In this document: piece by piece, positions 17,663-27,440 of the stretch
Layout of the letters: each line of letters opens with the position of its first letter
Numbering within the stretch: the stretch's first letter is position 1
Source: Pseudomonadota bacterium
Lineage (GTDB): Bacteria > Desulfobacterota > Desulfovibrionia > Desulfovibrionales > Desulfovibrionaceae
Direction of reading: 5' to 3'
Length of the DNA: 64,000 bases
Assembly (NCBI GenBank): GCA_018816865.1
Contig: JAHIUW010000007.1
Coordinates: 62,001 to 126,000, forward strand
Translations under genes and position numbers: made by a program
Notes under the pieces: generated by a model
The model's input: the letters and a program-made list of their open reading frames with translations, nothing else
Database searches by the model: none
Told to the model about the DNA's origin: nothing

Positions 17663-18703
17663 ATGCAACAGGTAACAGTCACTGAGCACCTGCTGCTGAA
17701 TCAGAAGCAGTCGCCCATGGCCACGGGCCGGTTCACCAGCTTGATTGCCGAGTTGATTCTTTCTGCCAAAATCATCTCGCGCGAGGTCACCAAGGCAGGA
17801 CTTCTGGATGTGCTCGGGTTCACCGGAGACACCAATGTCCAGGGTGAAAAAGTCAGAAAGCTCGATGAGTTTGCAAATAATGTGATCATCCACCGCATGC
17901 GTCGCTCCGGGGTGCTGTGCGCCATGGCAAGCGAGGAGAACGGCGAATTGATCCAGATTACGGAGGGTCTTCCCCAGGGAGATTACATCCTGATCTTCGA
18001 TCCTCTGGACGGGTCCTCCAATATCGACGTCAACGTGTCCATTGGCACGATCTTTTCCATCTATCGCCGGCCCCTGAAAAAATCAGGAGTCACTCCGACA
18101 CTGGAAGAGGTTTTGCAATGCTGCGACAAACAGGTGGCCGCTGGTTACTTCATCTATGGCTCGTCCACGATGATGGTTTTCACCACCGGGGCCGGGGTGC
18201 ACGGTTTCACTCTGGATCCCAGCGTGGGGGAATTCCTGCTGTCCCACCCGGACATGATGATCCCCGAGCAGGGCAGGATCTATTCGGTCAACGAGTCCTA
18301 CTGGAACTACTGGGACAACCCGACCAAGGATGTCATCACCTATTTCAAGAGCACTGAGAATGCCTTGGGCAAACCGTATTCCTCGCGTTATATCGGGTCA
18401 TTGGTGGCGGATTTTCATCGCAACCTGCTCTATGGCGGCATCTTCATGTATCCGGCCAAGAGAAACCGTGACACAGGGAAGTATCAGGGCAAGCTGCGGC
18501 TGACCTGCGAGGCCGCGCCCATGGCCATGATCATCGAGCAGGCGGGTGGGTTGGCCACCGATGGCGTGAATCGGATTCTGGACTACACTCCCTCCGAACT
18601 GCACCAGCGTGTGCCGTTGTTCGTGGGCTCGCGCAACGATGTGCTTGCGGTCAAGGAGATCATGGAGAAGGCGAAGGACTGTGACTCTCTGTCTGGGAAT
18701 TGA
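17663..18703 (+). CDS. fbp: Class I fructose-1,6-bisphosphatase
   Basis: Hydrolyses fructose-1,6-bisphosphate to fructose-6-phosphate in gluconeogenesis. The 346-residue product contains the metal and substrate motif [10 protein letters not shown] at 113-122, GTIFSIYR shortly after, and the expected C-terminal region with [17 protein letters not shown]-like sequence. Length is standard for class I. The ATG at 17663 has GGAGG seven bases upstream; the longer open frame has no such site. Its last 23 bases overlap tsaD. Confidence 0.96.
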   Translation: MQQVTVTEHLLLNQKQSPMATGRFTSLIAELILSAKIISREVTKAGLLDVLGFTGDTNVQGEKVRKLDEFANNVIIHRMRRSGVLCAMASEENGELIQITEGLPQGDYILIFDPLDGSSNIDVNVSIGTIFSIYRRPLKKSGVTPTLEEVLQCCDKQVAAGYFIYGSSTMMVFTTGAGVHGFTLDPSVGEFLLSHPDMMIPEQGRIYSVNESYWNYWDNPTKDVITYFKSTENALGKPYSSRYIGSLVADFHRNLLYGGIFMYPAKRNRDTGKYQGKLRLTCEAAPMAMIIEQAGGLATDGVNRILDYTPSELHQRVPLFVGSRNDVLAVKEIMEKAKDCDSLSGN

Positions 18704-19772
18704 GACATCCTGTGACGAGACCGCCTTGGCCCTTGTCGAGGACGGTCGTCTGATCGCAGAGCGCATCGCCACCCAGGTGGATGCCCATTCCCTGTTTGGC
18801 GGAGTCGTTCCTGAACTGGCAAGCCGTGAGCATCTGCGGGTGCTGGCGCCACTCATGGATGCTCTGCTCGCGGACAGTGGACGTTCGCTGGGTGAGATCG
18901 ATGTGGTCGCCGTGGCTCGTGGCCCCGGGTTGCTGAGCAGCCTGCTGGTGGGCATGAGCTTTGCCAAGGGCCTGGCCCTTGGGGCCGGAGCCGATCTCGT
19001 GGGGGTCAACCATCTCTGGGCTCATCTGCTGGCCCCTGCCCTGGAACGCGAGATCGTCTTTCCCGCTCTGGGGCTGCTCGTTTCGGGGGGCCATACCCAA
19101 ATCTATCGCATCCAGTCTCCTCTGGCCTTCGAGGTCCTGGGGAGGACTCTGGACGACGCGGCGGGGGAGGCCTTTGACAAGGCCGCCAAGGTATTGAATC
19201 TTCCGTACCCCGGGGGGCGACTTATCGATGAACTGTCGCAATTCGGCGTCCCGGACAAGACACTTTTTCCCCGGCCTTACGTCAACAATACCAACCTGGA
19301 TTTTAGCTTCAGCGGGGTGAAGACCGCCATAGCCACATACGTGGCCGGTAATCTCCACCTGCGCGCGGGGTCTATGGACTCCGGCCTGGACGGTCTGTTG
19401 GCCGAACTGAAGGGCCGGGGTGTGCTGGAGGAGTTGGCCGTGGTCTGCGCGTCCTTCAATTGGTGCATTGCCGAGGCCTTGCGCATCAAGGTCGAGCGCG
19501 CTCTGGATCAGTCCGGTGGTGGCGTTCGTTCGCTGGTTGTTGCAGGTGGTGTGGCCGCCAACTCCATGATCCGTTCAGTCATGACCGAGCTTGCTGCACA
19601 CAGAGGGCTCGAGGTGGTGCTGCCTTCACCGGGAATGTGCACCGACAACGGCGCCATGATCGCCCTGGCTGGCTGGTATTTGTATTCGGCGGGATACAAG
19701 CACGGCATGGATCTGGAGGCCATCCCCAGGGGACAGAAAATTCCTTGGGATTACTGTCAAATGGAGTCTTAG
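18681..19772 (+). CDS. tsaD: tRNA N6-adenosine threonylcarbamoyltransferase TsaD
   Basis: Transfers threonylcarbamoyl to A37 of ANN-decoding tRNAs (t6A). The 363-residue protein begins [14 protein letters not shown] as expected, so the GTG at 18681, inside the fbp end, is the start. Metal-binding His111 and His115 are present, but the motif reads HLWAH instead of the usual HxEGH. Later motifs ([31 protein letters not shown]) are intact. The overlap with fbp indicates coupled translation. Confidence 0.94.
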   Translation: MTLCLGIETSCDETALALVEDGRLIAERIATQVDAHSLFGGVVPELASREHLRVLAPLMDALLADSGRSLGEIDVVAVARGPGLLSSLLVGMSFAKGLALGAGADLVGVNHLWAHLLAPALEREIVFPALGLLVSGGHTQIYRIQSPLAFEVLGRTLDDAAGEAFDKAAKVLNLPYPGGRLIDELSQFGVPDKTLFPRPYVNNTNLDFSFSGVKTAIATYVAGNLHLRAGSMDSGLDGLLAELKGRGVLEELAVVCASFNWCIAEALRIKVERALDQSGGGVRSLVVAGGVAANSMIRSVMTELAAHRGLEVVLPSPGMCTDNGAMIALAGWYLYSAGYKHGMDLEAIPRGQKIPWDYCQMES

Positions 19773-19799
19773 CGCCGAGCCTTGTTGCTCATTTGCCGC

Positions 19800-19828
19800 T
19801 TGACAGGTCGTTGTTGCAAATTTAGTGT
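19800..19828 (+). promoter_or_regulatory. Possible sigma-70 promoter for trxA
   Basis: A perfect TTGACA at 19800-19805 with TAGTGT 17 bases downstream, in the 155-base gap before trxA. The -10 match is poor (3 of 6). Confidence 0.35.
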
Positions 19829-19927
19829 TAGACACTGGTTTTAGCGTTCTGCTCGCATGTGGTCCCTAATGCGGATGACTCAGGCCGGATGCTCTTGACA
19901 GGGTACCGAAACATCAAGGAGATACAT

Positions 19928-20245
19928 ATGGGTTTGCAGGTGACGGACAGCAATTTCGAGGCGGAAGTTCTTCAGAGCGACATCCCGGTGCTGGTTGATT
20001 TCTGGGCCCCCTGGTGCGGTCCCTGCCGGGCCATGGGACCGGTCGTGGACGAACTGGCCAACGAGTTCTCCGGCCAGATCAAAGTCGCCAAGATGAACGT
20101 CGATGAAAGCCAAGCCACTCCGAGCAAGTACGGCATCCGCGCCATCCCCACCCTGATCCTGTTCAAGGGTGGCGAGGTTCTGGAGCAAGTGACCGGTGCG
20201 GTCTCCAAAAGCAGCATCAAGGAAATGATTAGCTCCAAGATTTAG
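19928..20245 (+). CDS. trxA: Thioredoxin
   Basis: Cytoplasmic dithiol reductant. The 105-residue product has the WCGPC active site at 29-33, cis-proline segment AIPTLILFKGG, and normal length. AAGGAGATACAT leads directly to the ATG. It is flanked by its own candidate promoter and a terminator, so it is probably monocistronic. No thioredoxin reductase is adjacent. Confidence 0.96.
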   Translation: MGLQVTDSNFEAEVLQSDIPVLVDFWAPWCGPCRAMGPVVDELANEFSGQIKVAKMNVDESQATPSKYGIRAIPTLILFKGGEVLEQVTGAVSKSSIKEMISSKI

Positions 20246-20271
20246 TTGGCGGCTGCTTGATTGAGTATGCC

Positions 20272-20306
20272 AAAGGCGGCCCGGCTGGCCCGAGGCCGTC
20301 TTTTTT
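20272..20306 (+). terminator. Terminator after trxA
   Basis: GGCGGCC pairs imperfectly with GGCCGTC around a GC-rich loop, followed by six T. Confidence 0.75.
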
Positions 20307-20446
20307 GTGTGCTTGATCGCCTTGAAGTGTTTTCAAGCTTGACCCGAATCCGTCGGGTTGGGTACATCCACCTCAGCCTTGGATTCAGCATGCAGCTGAA
20401 AGGACGCTGAGGCATCTGGCCCGGGACATTTGGATCGGAAGGGAAC

Positions 20447-21175
20447 ATGCGTAAACTGCTTCAATTTGCGACTCTTATGGGTTTGCTCCTGGTGCTGCCA
20501 GGGTGTGGTGTCATCGACTATTATCTTTTGCCCCCTCCTGAAGACACCGCTCAGGAGCTCTACGAAGCCGGCTTGGACGCCATGAAGGTCAAGGACTATG
20601 AGGAAGCCGCCGGGCATTTTCAGGCCTTGAAGGATCGTTTCCCCTTCAGCCCCTATACGCCCAAGGCAGAGCTTTCTCTGGGGGATGCATGGTTTCTGGC
20701 CGAGGAATACCAGCTGTCCACGGATGTCTATGAAGAGTTCGAGGCACTCCATCCCCGGCACGAGATGATCGAGTACGTCTTGTTCCAGATCGGTGTCAGC
20801 AACTTCAAGTTGTTCGAGTCCATCGACAAGCCCAACAACACCGTGGGCAGGGCCATCGAGTATTTCACACGCTTGAAGGAAGCCTATCCCGAAAGCAAGT
20901 ACGTTGCCGAGGCAGAACGCTACATCAGTGAATGCCGCAGGCTGATGGCCGAGCATGAGGTGTTTGTGGCGGATTTCTATTGGCGCAGCGAACGCTATGG
21001 TTCGGCCTGGGAACGCTATACCTACATCTCGGAGAATTTCCAGGATCAGCCCGAGATTGCGGCCTACGCCGCCAAACGGGCCGAGGTGGCCTGGCTCAAG
21101 TTCCGGGAGAACGCTTCGGAAGAAGAGCTTGAGCGAATCCAGGGAAGCTGGAAGCAATGGTTTGACTGGCTGTAG
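20447..21175 (+). CDS. bamD: Outer membrane protein assembly factor BamD
   Basis: Essential lipoprotein of the BAM complex, bound to the inner leaflet of the outer membrane. The 242-residue protein has a lipoprotein signal with lipobox LPGC (Cys20) and then five TPR-like repeats. The first starts near residue 36 (AQELYEAGLDAMKVKDYEEAA), and the usual FPFSPYTPKAEL segment follows. Length is typical. GGAAGGGAAC precedes the ATG. The terminator directly after it indicates a single-gene unit. Confidence 0.92.
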   Translation: MRKLLQFATLMGLLLVLPGCGVIDYYLLPPPEDTAQELYEAGLDAMKVKDYEEAAGHFQALKDRFPFSPYTPKAELSLGDAWFLAEEYQLSTDVYEEFEALHPRHEMIEYVLFQIGVSNFKLFESIDKPNNTVGRAIEYFTRLKEAYPESKYVAEAERYISECRRLMAEHEVFVADFYWRSERYGSAWERYTYISENFQDQPEIAAYAAKRAEVAWLKFRENASEEELERIQGSWKQWFDWL

Positions 21176-21186
21176 GCCAAGCTACT

Positions 21187-21213
21187 GAAAACGGCCCGCA
21201 GGGGCCGTTTTTG
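21187..21213 (+). terminator. Terminator after bamD
   Basis: AAAACGGCCC and GGGCCGTTTTT form a short strong stem with a 4-base loop, ending in a T run. Confidence 0.85.
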
Positions 21214-21236
21214 TTTGCTGCGCAAGGAGAAGGGCT

Positions 21237-22124
21237 ATGAGTGATTCGTTTTATGCCGACTGGATGATTGAGCGTCTTGTGCCGGATGATGCGTTTTCCC
21301 TAGCCTACAACTCCATGCCCGGGGAGCGCCGCGCCTGGGTTAAGAAGACCGCCGCTCAGGTCCACGCCTTGGTGGGGCCCATGCGAGACTCTCGTGAGGA
21401 GCGGGGGAGGGTGCACCGTCAGGGGTTTTCTTCCCGTGCCTTGTCCGTGCCCTTGGAATGCGCTGTGATCTTTCTGGATTCCACCTGTGTCTCGCCGGTG
21501 CAGGTGGCTGCTGCTGCGGTGCCGCTGGTCCTGTCCGGGGCGAGGCGGATGTGTGCCGTGCGCATTGAGGACGGCACCCCTGTTTCCGACAATGTGCTGG
21601 CAGCCTTGGAATTGGTGGGCTTGGAAACCGTTTTCCAGCTGGATGAGCCCGGAGCCCGTCGGTTCATGGAGATGCTGACCGAAACACACTCTGCCGCGGT
21701 GCTGTTTTTCGGGCGGGGCACGGCCCTGATGTCCCTGTCCGTGGCAGCCGGATACGCCGCGCCACAACTCAGGCTGTTCAAACCATTCCTGACAGAGCGT
21801 CTCGGGATCTGGGCCGGCGCCGGAGACGAGTGGGACTTTGAGACCCTGGCCTGGGCTCACCCCTGTACACAGTTTGATGTTTGGGGCGCGCGGACGGCCA
21901 TCCCCGACCTGCCTCCTGGTTTCAGCCACCGTAAAGGCAGCTTTGAGTCCTTTTTGGGCGAGGGCTACCAGGGAGTTTACGTACCCGAGGAGCAGCTGGC
22001 AGAATCCGTCGGGCAGGTTGCCTTGGCCCTGGCTCCGGGGCAGGAGGGCTGCTGGGTTTGGCCGGAGTTGTCTACGGACTTTTTCCGTGCGGAAACACTG
22101 GCAATCGGTGGCTGGAACGGGTAA
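21237..22124 (+). CDS. Hypothetical protein, 295 residues
   Basis: Soluble protein with no signal peptide. The middle part alternates strands and helices (VPLECAVIFLDSTCVSPVQVAAAAVPLV in outline, then GARRMCAVR and AALELVGLETVF). This gives a faint resemblance to the nucleotide-binding half of histidinol dehydrogenase or aldehyde dehydrogenase folds, but no catalytic signature is visible. AAGGAG precedes the ATG. It is followed by the EF-G paralogue 53 bases later and could be co-transcribed. Coding character is strong; function is not known. Confidence 0.6.
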   Translation: MSDSFYADWMIERLVPDDAFSLAYNSMPGERRAWVKKTAAQVHALVGPMRDSREERGRVHRQGFSSRALSVPLECAVIFLDSTCVSPVQVAAAAVPLVLSGARRMCAVRIEDGTPVSDNVLAALELVGLETVFQLDEPGARRFMEMLTETHSAAVLFFGRGTALMSLSVAAGYAAPQLRLFKPFLTERLGIWAGAGDEWDFETLAWAHPCTQFDVWGARTAIPDLPPGFSHRKGSFESFLGEGYQGVYVPEEQLAESVGQVALALAPGQEGCWVWPELSTDFFRAETLAIGGWNG

Positions 22125-22177
22125 AGAAGTTTCTGTCAAATACACCGCCTGATCCATTGGAGACCAAGGACTATTTC

Positions 22178-24226
22178 ATGGGCAAAAAGCCAGTCGCTCC
22201 CAAGAATTATCTTCAGGCCTTGAGAAATATCGGGATCATTGCCCACATTGATGCGGGCAAGACCACCCTCACTGAACGTATCCTGTATTATTCCGGTAAG
22301 ATCCACCGGTTGGGTGAGGTGCATGACGGCACTGCCACCATGGATTTCATGCCCGAGGAGCAGGAGCGCGGCATCACCATCGGTTCGGCCTGCACCACCT
22401 GTCTCTGGAACGATTCCACCATCAATCTCATCGATACCCCCGGCCATGTGGATTTCACCATCGAGGTGGAACGTTGTCTGCGCGTCCTCGACGGCGCCGT
22501 GGGCGTCTTCTGCGCGGTGGGAGGGGTTGAACCCCAGTCCGAAACCGTTTGGCGGCAATCCAACAAGTATCATGTGCCCAAGCTGGCGTTCATCAACAAG
22601 ATGGATCGCCTGGGAGCCGATTTCGAGGCCGTGTTCACGGCCATCCGCGACAAGCTCAAGGTGATCCCCTTGCCCATGGTGATCCCCGTGGGCGAAGGGC
22701 AGGATTTTTCGGCGGTCATCGACTTGGTGGCCATGAAGAAGCTTGTCTTCGATCCGGCGTCCAAGGGCGAACAGTATGTGGCCCTGGACCTGTCCGAGGA
22801 CGAGCAAGCCTACGCCGAACTCTGGCGCGAGCGGATGTTGGAGACCCTGGCCGATGCCGACGAGGAATTCATGGATTCCTATCTCGGAGGCGGGGTCACG
22901 GAAGAGGACGTGCACCGGGCCGTGCGTAAGGCCACACTGTCCCTGGCGCTTGTCCCTGTCTATTCCGGTTCGGCACTGAAGAATACCGGTATTCAACTCT
23001 TGTTGGATGCCGTGTGCCGCTATCTGCCCAATCCCGAAGAGGTCCCGCCCCAGCAGGGTGTGCACCCGCAGGACAAGGCCAAGGTTGAGGTCGCACCCGG
23101 TCCGGGTGGGGATCTGGCGGCCCTGGCCTTCAAGGTCAGCATGGACTCAGGACATACGCTGGTGCTGATGCGGGTCTATTCAGGGGTCTTGCAAGCCGGG
23201 GAAACCGTCTACAACGTGACCCGGGACAAGGACGAGCGCATCGCCCGTCTGTTCCGCCTGCATGCCGGACGCAGGGAGAAGGTGGAACAGGCCTTTGGCG
23301 GTGAGATCGTGGCGGCGTCGGGCATGAAGTTTTCGCGGACCGGAGACACCATCGCCACACGCGAGGCCCCGGTTGTGCTCGAGAATATTGAGGCCTACAA
23401 GCCGGTGATTTCCCTGGCCCTGGAGCCCCACAATGCCGCCGAGTCCGACAAGCTTGTGGATGTCCTGGACAAGGTGCTTCTGGAGGATCCGACCCTGACC
23501 GTCGAGCGCAACGAGGAGACCGACCAACTGGTGATCTCCGGCATGGGCGAGTTGCATCTTGAAGTCGTGCTGGAGCGCATTCGCCGCGAGTACGGCGTGG
23601 AACCCCGCGTGGGCAAGCCCCAGGTCGTCTATCAGGAGACCGTGAGAGGCCAGGCTTCGGCCGATGGTGAATTCCATCGCGAATTGGGGGACGAGGAGCA
23701 TTACGGGCACGTCAGTGTCGCTGTGTCTCCGTTGCCCCGGAGCAGCGGCTGTCAGGTGCTCTTTGAAATGGACATTACGGATTGGCCCGCGAACTGGATA
23801 CAAGCCGTGACCGATGGCTTGGAGGACAGTCTCCAGTCTGGTGTGCTCAAGGGCTATCCTTTGCAGGATGTGCGCATCGCGGTGACAGGCATGCGTCGCG
23901 AAAACGCCAGTTCAAGCGCCGTGGGGTATCACATGGCTGCCGTAGCCGCCATGAAGGAGGCCCTGGCAGCTGCCAAGCCGACGCTTATGGAGCCTCTCAT
24001 GGCCGTGGAGATCGGTGTGCCCGATGAATTCGTGGGCGAGGTCATCAGCCTGCTCGGGGCCAAGGGAGCTAAAATCGACAACATGTTCGATCGTGCCGGA
24101 CAGAAGGTTGTCCAGGCCCTGGCTCCGCTACGCAGGCTGTTCGGTTTTTCCACGGAATTGAGGTCTGCGACTCAGGGACGGGCCGGGGTGATGATGAAGT
24201 TTTCCCGGTTCGATGTCCTGGAATAG
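22178..24226 (+). CDS. Elongation factor G-like GTPase (EF-G paralogue)
   Basis: The 682-residue protein has the full EF-G layout: G1 AHIDAGKTT at 22-30, RGITI switch region, DTPGHVDF, NKMD, domain II, and C-terminal domains III-V. It belongs to the EF-G2-like branch (GEVHDGTATMDFMPEEQERG; no long G' subdomain typical of canonical FusA) and stands outside any rpsL-rpsG-tufA string. Canonical FusA is expected elsewhere. Such paralogues may specialise in translocation, ribosome recycling or ribosome rescue; which one is unknown. An earlier in-frame start exists; the ATG at 22178 gives the conserved N-terminus. Confidence 0.88.
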   Translation: MGKKPVAPKNYLQALRNIGIIAHIDAGKTTLTERILYYSGKIHRLGEVHDGTATMDFMPEEQERGITIGSACTTCLWNDSTINLIDTPGHVDFTIEVERCLRVLDGAVGVFCAVGGVEPQSETVWRQSNKYHVPKLAFINKMDRLGADFEAVFTAIRDKLKVIPLPMVIPVGEGQDFSAVIDLVAMKKLVFDPASKGEQYVALDLSEDEQAYAELWRERMLETLADADEEFMDSYLGGGVTEEDVHRAVRKATLSLALVPVYSGSALKNTGIQLLLDAVCRYLPNPEEVPPQQGVHPQDKAKVEVAPGPGGDLAALAFKVSMDSGHTLVLMRVYSGVLQAGETVYNVTRDKDERIARLFRLHAGRREKVEQAFGGEIVAASGMKFSRTGDTIATREAPVVLENIEAYKPVISLALEPHNAAESDKLVDVLDKVLLEDPTLTVERNEETDQLVISGMGELHLEVVLERIRREYGVEPRVGKPQVVYQETVRGQASADGEFHRELGDEEHYGHVSVAVSPLPRSSGCQVLFEMDITDWPANWIQAVTDGLEDSLQSGVLKGYPLQDVRIAVTGMRRENASSSAVGYHMAAVAAMKEALAAAKPTLMEPLMAVEIGVPDEFVGEVISLLGAKGAKIDNMFDRAGQKVVQALAPLRRLFGFSTELRSATQGRAGVMMKFSRFDVLE

Positions 24227-24260
24227 TCTGGCAACGCACGAACCATTCTAGTATCCCGAA

Positions 24261-24794
24261 ATGAAACAGAATAAGCACTCCCGCTGGTCCCAGATCAAGC
24301 GCTGGGCCCGCTACCGATACCTGCGCGTGATGCGCATGAACGCCACTCCGCATTCCATTGCCATGGGCATGGCCATTGGTGTTTTTGTTGGTTTTTTGCC
24401 CATCGTTCCCTTGCAGTCCTCCCTGACCGTGGTTCTGTGCCTCCCGCTCAGGGGCAACCTGGTGGTTGGCTTCATGGGTACCTGGATTTCCAATCCGTTC
24501 AACTGGGTCCCTTTCTATTACTTTCTGTATTTTGTTGGAAAGGCCATGGTGCCTTGGGATGTGCCTGAGGTGGAGATCGAGCAGTTCAAGCTCATGCTAC
24601 AGACCCTGGATGTCCGCCAGTTCACCAGTTTCGGCAAGGACCTGCTGGAATGCTTCAAGGTCATGCTCATTGCCGGAGTGGCAATGGGGGGTCCCGTCTC
24701 GATCCCAACCTATATCCTGACCCGCAAGCTTGTGGTGCGCTACCGCAAGCGGCGCGCCCTCAGACTGCTCAAGAAGCGCACCCGCCTGCCATAG
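24261..24794 (+). CDS. DUF2062 membrane protein
   Basis: A 177-residue inner-membrane protein with a basic N-terminus and about three hydrophobic segments. The conserved DUF2062 pattern is visible: ATPHSIAMGMAIGVFVGFLP, then PLQS and a later GTWISNPFNWVPFY. A basic C-terminal tail (RKRRALRLLKKR) would lie in the cytoplasm. The family has no established function. It follows the EF-G paralogue by 34 bases and ends before a terminator. Confidence 0.82.
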   Translation: MKQNKHSRWSQIKRWARYRYLRVMRMNATPHSIAMGMAIGVFVGFLPIVPLQSSLTVVLCLPLRGNLVVGFMGTWISNPFNWVPFYYFLYFVGKAMVPWDVPEVEIEQFKLMLQTLDVRQFTSFGKDLLECFKVMLIAGVAMGGPVSIPTYILTRKLVVRYRKRRALRLLKKRTRLP

Positions 24795-24863
24795 CCTCTG
24801 TCCGTTGCTCGGTGTTGTTCATCTTGCCATAACCAGCCGTGCCTGTTGTTACCGCGGAGCACC

Positions 24864-24895
24864 CGTCGCCTGTTTCTGGCGGCGGACTTTTTTTT
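24864..24895 (+). terminator. Terminator after the DUF2062 gene
   Basis: CGTCGCC and GGCGGCG (one G-T pair) with a 7-base loop, then GAC and eight T. Confidence 0.82.
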
Positions 24896-24985
24896 GCCGC
24901 GTCAGCGAAGGTGGTGTAGTATTGTTATCCAAACGTTCGGGTGGCGAGCAATGACGAGCAAACCTCAATGGCCATGGGAGCTTTG

Positions 24986-25771
24986 ATGATTACTTGGGAA
25001 CAGGCCTCTGCAATGAACGGCCTCTGGGCGGGACTGCATGGCTGTTCCCTGACGTTGATCATGGACTATGACGGCACGCTTTCTCCTTTTGTGCCGAATC
25101 CTGAAGACGCACGACCGTATTCTGGAATCCCCGAACTCCTGGACCGTTTGGCCGCTGCCGGATGCCGTCTGGTATTCGTCACGGGGCGCGACTGTCGTCA
25201 ATTGCCCGTATTCCTGGACCTGAAGAGTCCGCCCGAGGTCTGGGGCAGCCACGGGGCTGAACGGCTCCGTGCCGATGGACGCATCGAGTCATTCACCCTT
25301 GGACAGCTTCGTGGACAGGGTCTGACCCGGGCCAGGGCCTGGGCCGAGTCGGCAGGATATGGTTTGGCCGTGGAATCCAAGCCGGGCTGTCTGTCCTTTC
25401 ATGTCCGGGCGATGGCTGAAGCCCTGCGAGGGAGGATTCTGAACCGCGCCCGAGAGGCCTGGACGCACATTGCCGGGGAACACGACCTGGAGCTGAGGGC
25501 CTTTGACGGTGGGGTGGAGCTGCGTTGCGCCGGTGTGCACAAGGGCTTGGCCGTGGCGACCGTGCTGACGGAATCCGAGCCGGACTCACGCATCTTCTAC
25601 CTGGGGGATGACCAGACGGATGAGGATGGTTTTGTGGCCTTGAAGGGCCGAGGGGTCGGCATCCTGGTCCGCTCCGTGCCTCGCGAGACACAGGCGGACT
25701 GGTGGCTGCGGCCTCCTGATGAATTGTTTGGATTCTTGGAACGGATTCTGGATGCTTTGTCCCGGAGTTGA
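24986..25771 (+). CDS. otsB: Trehalose-6-phosphate phosphatase
   Basis: HAD-superfamily phosphatase that makes trehalose from trehalose-6-phosphate. In the 261-residue product the nucleophile motif is DYDGTLSP at 27-34, motif II is FVTGRD, and the acidic motif is GDDQTDEDGF near 206-215. Several in-frame starts exist upstream; the ATG at 24986 has GGGAG five bases before it. otsA follows 119 bases later, so the pair makes trehalose, a compatible solute suited to osmotic stress. Confidence 0.9.
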   Translation: MITWEQASAMNGLWAGLHGCSLTLIMDYDGTLSPFVPNPEDARPYSGIPELLDRLAAAGCRLVFVTGRDCRQLPVFLDLKSPPEVWGSHGAERLRADGRIESFTLGQLRGQGLTRARAWAESAGYGLAVESKPGCLSFHVRAMAEALRGRILNRAREAWTHIAGEHDLELRAFDGGVELRCAGVHKGLAVATVLTESEPDSRIFYLGDDQTDEDGFVALKGRGVGILVRSVPRETQADWWLRPPDELFGFLERILDALSRS

Positions 25772-25890
25772 GCTCTGTCCCCACTTCCGGCCTTTCTTGC
25801 TTTCATGATGCGACTGGGATATATTCCCGATATGATTGTGAAACCCCATCATGGCTGGAGGCAGAGTCTCGGTCCGGGTGTTGATACCCC

Positions 25891-27360
25891 ATGAACAAAT
25901 CGTCGATGCGGCTTGTCGTCGTCTCAAATCGCCTGCCGATCGCCTTGAAGAAGAAGGGCGAGTCTTATGAAGTGCATCCAGGCAAGGGAGGGCTGATTAC
26001 CGCCCTGGCTCCGGTGTTGCGTGATCGCGGCGGCGATTGGATCGGCTGGTCAGGGGTCCATGGCGAGGACGATGTGCAGACGCATCTGGACGACTATTCG
26101 CGCAAGGCCGGCTACAATCTGCACGCCGTCCCCCTGTCCCGGGAGCAGGTCCAGGACTACTATCAGGGGTTTTCCAACGAGGTCATCTGGCCTCTGTTTC
26201 ACGATCTGCAGACCATCTGTAATTTTAAACCCGCGTTTTTCGCCTCCTACATGGAGGTTAATCACAAATTTGCCTCCGCCATCGCCGAACACAGCGACAG
26301 CGAGGCCTATGTTTGGGTCCAGGACTATCATCTGATGCATGCGGCTTGGTGTCTGAAACAGCAGGGTCATGATCGACGCTGCGGGTTTTTCCTGCACATC
26401 CCGTTTCCTCCCCCCGATATCTTTTTGAAACTGCCTTGGCGCACGAAAATCATCGAGGCCCTGCTCGAATTCGACCTTGTGGGTTTTCAGACCGTGCGCG
26501 ACCGTAGAAATTTTGTGCAGTGTGTGGGGCTGTTGCGCCCCGACACCCAATTCTCGGGCCGTGGACAGGTGGTGACAGCCACCTACGAAGGACGGGAGCT
26601 GCGGGTCGGTTATTTTCCCATCAGTATTGATTTCAAGGAATTCCAGAATCTGGCCAGGACACGCAAGGTTGCGGAGCAGGCTCACCAGGTCCACACCGCC
26701 TTTCGTCGCCGGCACCTGATTCTGGGAGCGGATCGACTGGATTACTCCAAGGGCATTCCAGAGCGCATCCAGGCCATGCGTTTTTTGTACTTCAAGTATC
26801 CCCAGATGCGCGAGAAACTGTCCCTTGTGCAGATTGTCGTGCCCAGCAGGGAGGATGTCCTGGGCTACAGGGACAAGAAGCTGAAGATCGAGAGCATGGT
26901 CAGCGAGGTCAACGGTGAGTTCTCGGTGCCTGGATGGGTGCCGATCCATTACCTGTATCGCAATCTGTCCCGCGAGGAACTGGTGGCCTATTACAGGGTG
27001 GCAAGCATCGCCCTGGTAACACCGCTCAAGGATGGCATGAACCTTGTGGCCAAGGAGTACTGCGCCTGCAACGTCTCTGGCCAAGGGGTCCTGGTTTTGT
27101 CGGAATTCGCCGGGGCTGCGGCGCAGCTCCAACGTTGGGCATTGCTGGTCAATCCCCACGATGTGGAGGGTGTGGCCGATGCGCTCTACCGGGCCTATCT
27201 CATGGACATCGATGAGAAACAGGCGCGGATGCACAAGCTGCGGGTCAGTATCCGCAAATACGACATCTATTGGTGGGTGGAGTCCTTTCTCCAGGCCGCC
27301 TTTGACAGGCAGCTGGGTGACTTCCGCCAGGAGAGTGTGGACTTTCATTCAGAACGCTGA
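25891..27360 (+). CDS. otsA: Trehalose-6-phosphate synthase (GT20)
   Basis: Retaining glycosyltransferase that joins UDP-glucose and glucose-6-phosphate. The 489-residue protein has the family features VVSNRLP near the N-terminus, KGGL near 31-34, [30 protein letters not shown], and [14 protein letters not shown] in the nucleotide-sugar pocket. The closely related glucosylglycerol-phosphate synthase cannot be excluded from motifs alone, but the adjacent otsB supports trehalose. The start has no strong ribosome site. Confidence 0.92.
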   Translation: MNKSSMRLVVVSNRLPIALKKKGESYEVHPGKGGLITALAPVLRDRGGDWIGWSGVHGEDDVQTHLDDYSRKAGYNLHAVPLSREQVQDYYQGFSNEVIWPLFHDLQTICNFKPAFFASYMEVNHKFASAIAEHSDSEAYVWVQDYHLMHAAWCLKQQGHDRRCGFFLHIPFPPPDIFLKLPWRTKIIEALLEFDLVGFQTVRDRRNFVQCVGLLRPDTQFSGRGQVVTATYEGRELRVGYFPISIDFKEFQNLARTRKVAEQAHQVHTAFRRRHLILGADRLDYSKGIPERIQAMRFLYFKYPQMREKLSLVQIVVPSREDVLGYRDKKLKIESMVSEVNGEFSVPGWVPIHYLYRNLSREELVAYYRVASIALVTPLKDGMNLVAKEYCACNVSGQGVLVLSEFAGAAAQLQRWALLVNPHDVEGVADALYRAYLMDIDEKQARMHKLRVSIRKYDIYWWVESFLQAAFDRQLGDFRQESVDFHSER

Positions 27361-27440
27361 TAGCGCCCATTCTGCCTTGGCTCCGGTCTGTTCCGGCCCC
27401 GGGACGAATCAACAGACTCACCGACGGGAACCCCTGAGAC

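Noticed and set aside
18681-18703. Frameshift joining fbp and tsaD
   Set aside because: Both proteins are full length and have normal ends; the 23-base overlap is ordinary coupling.
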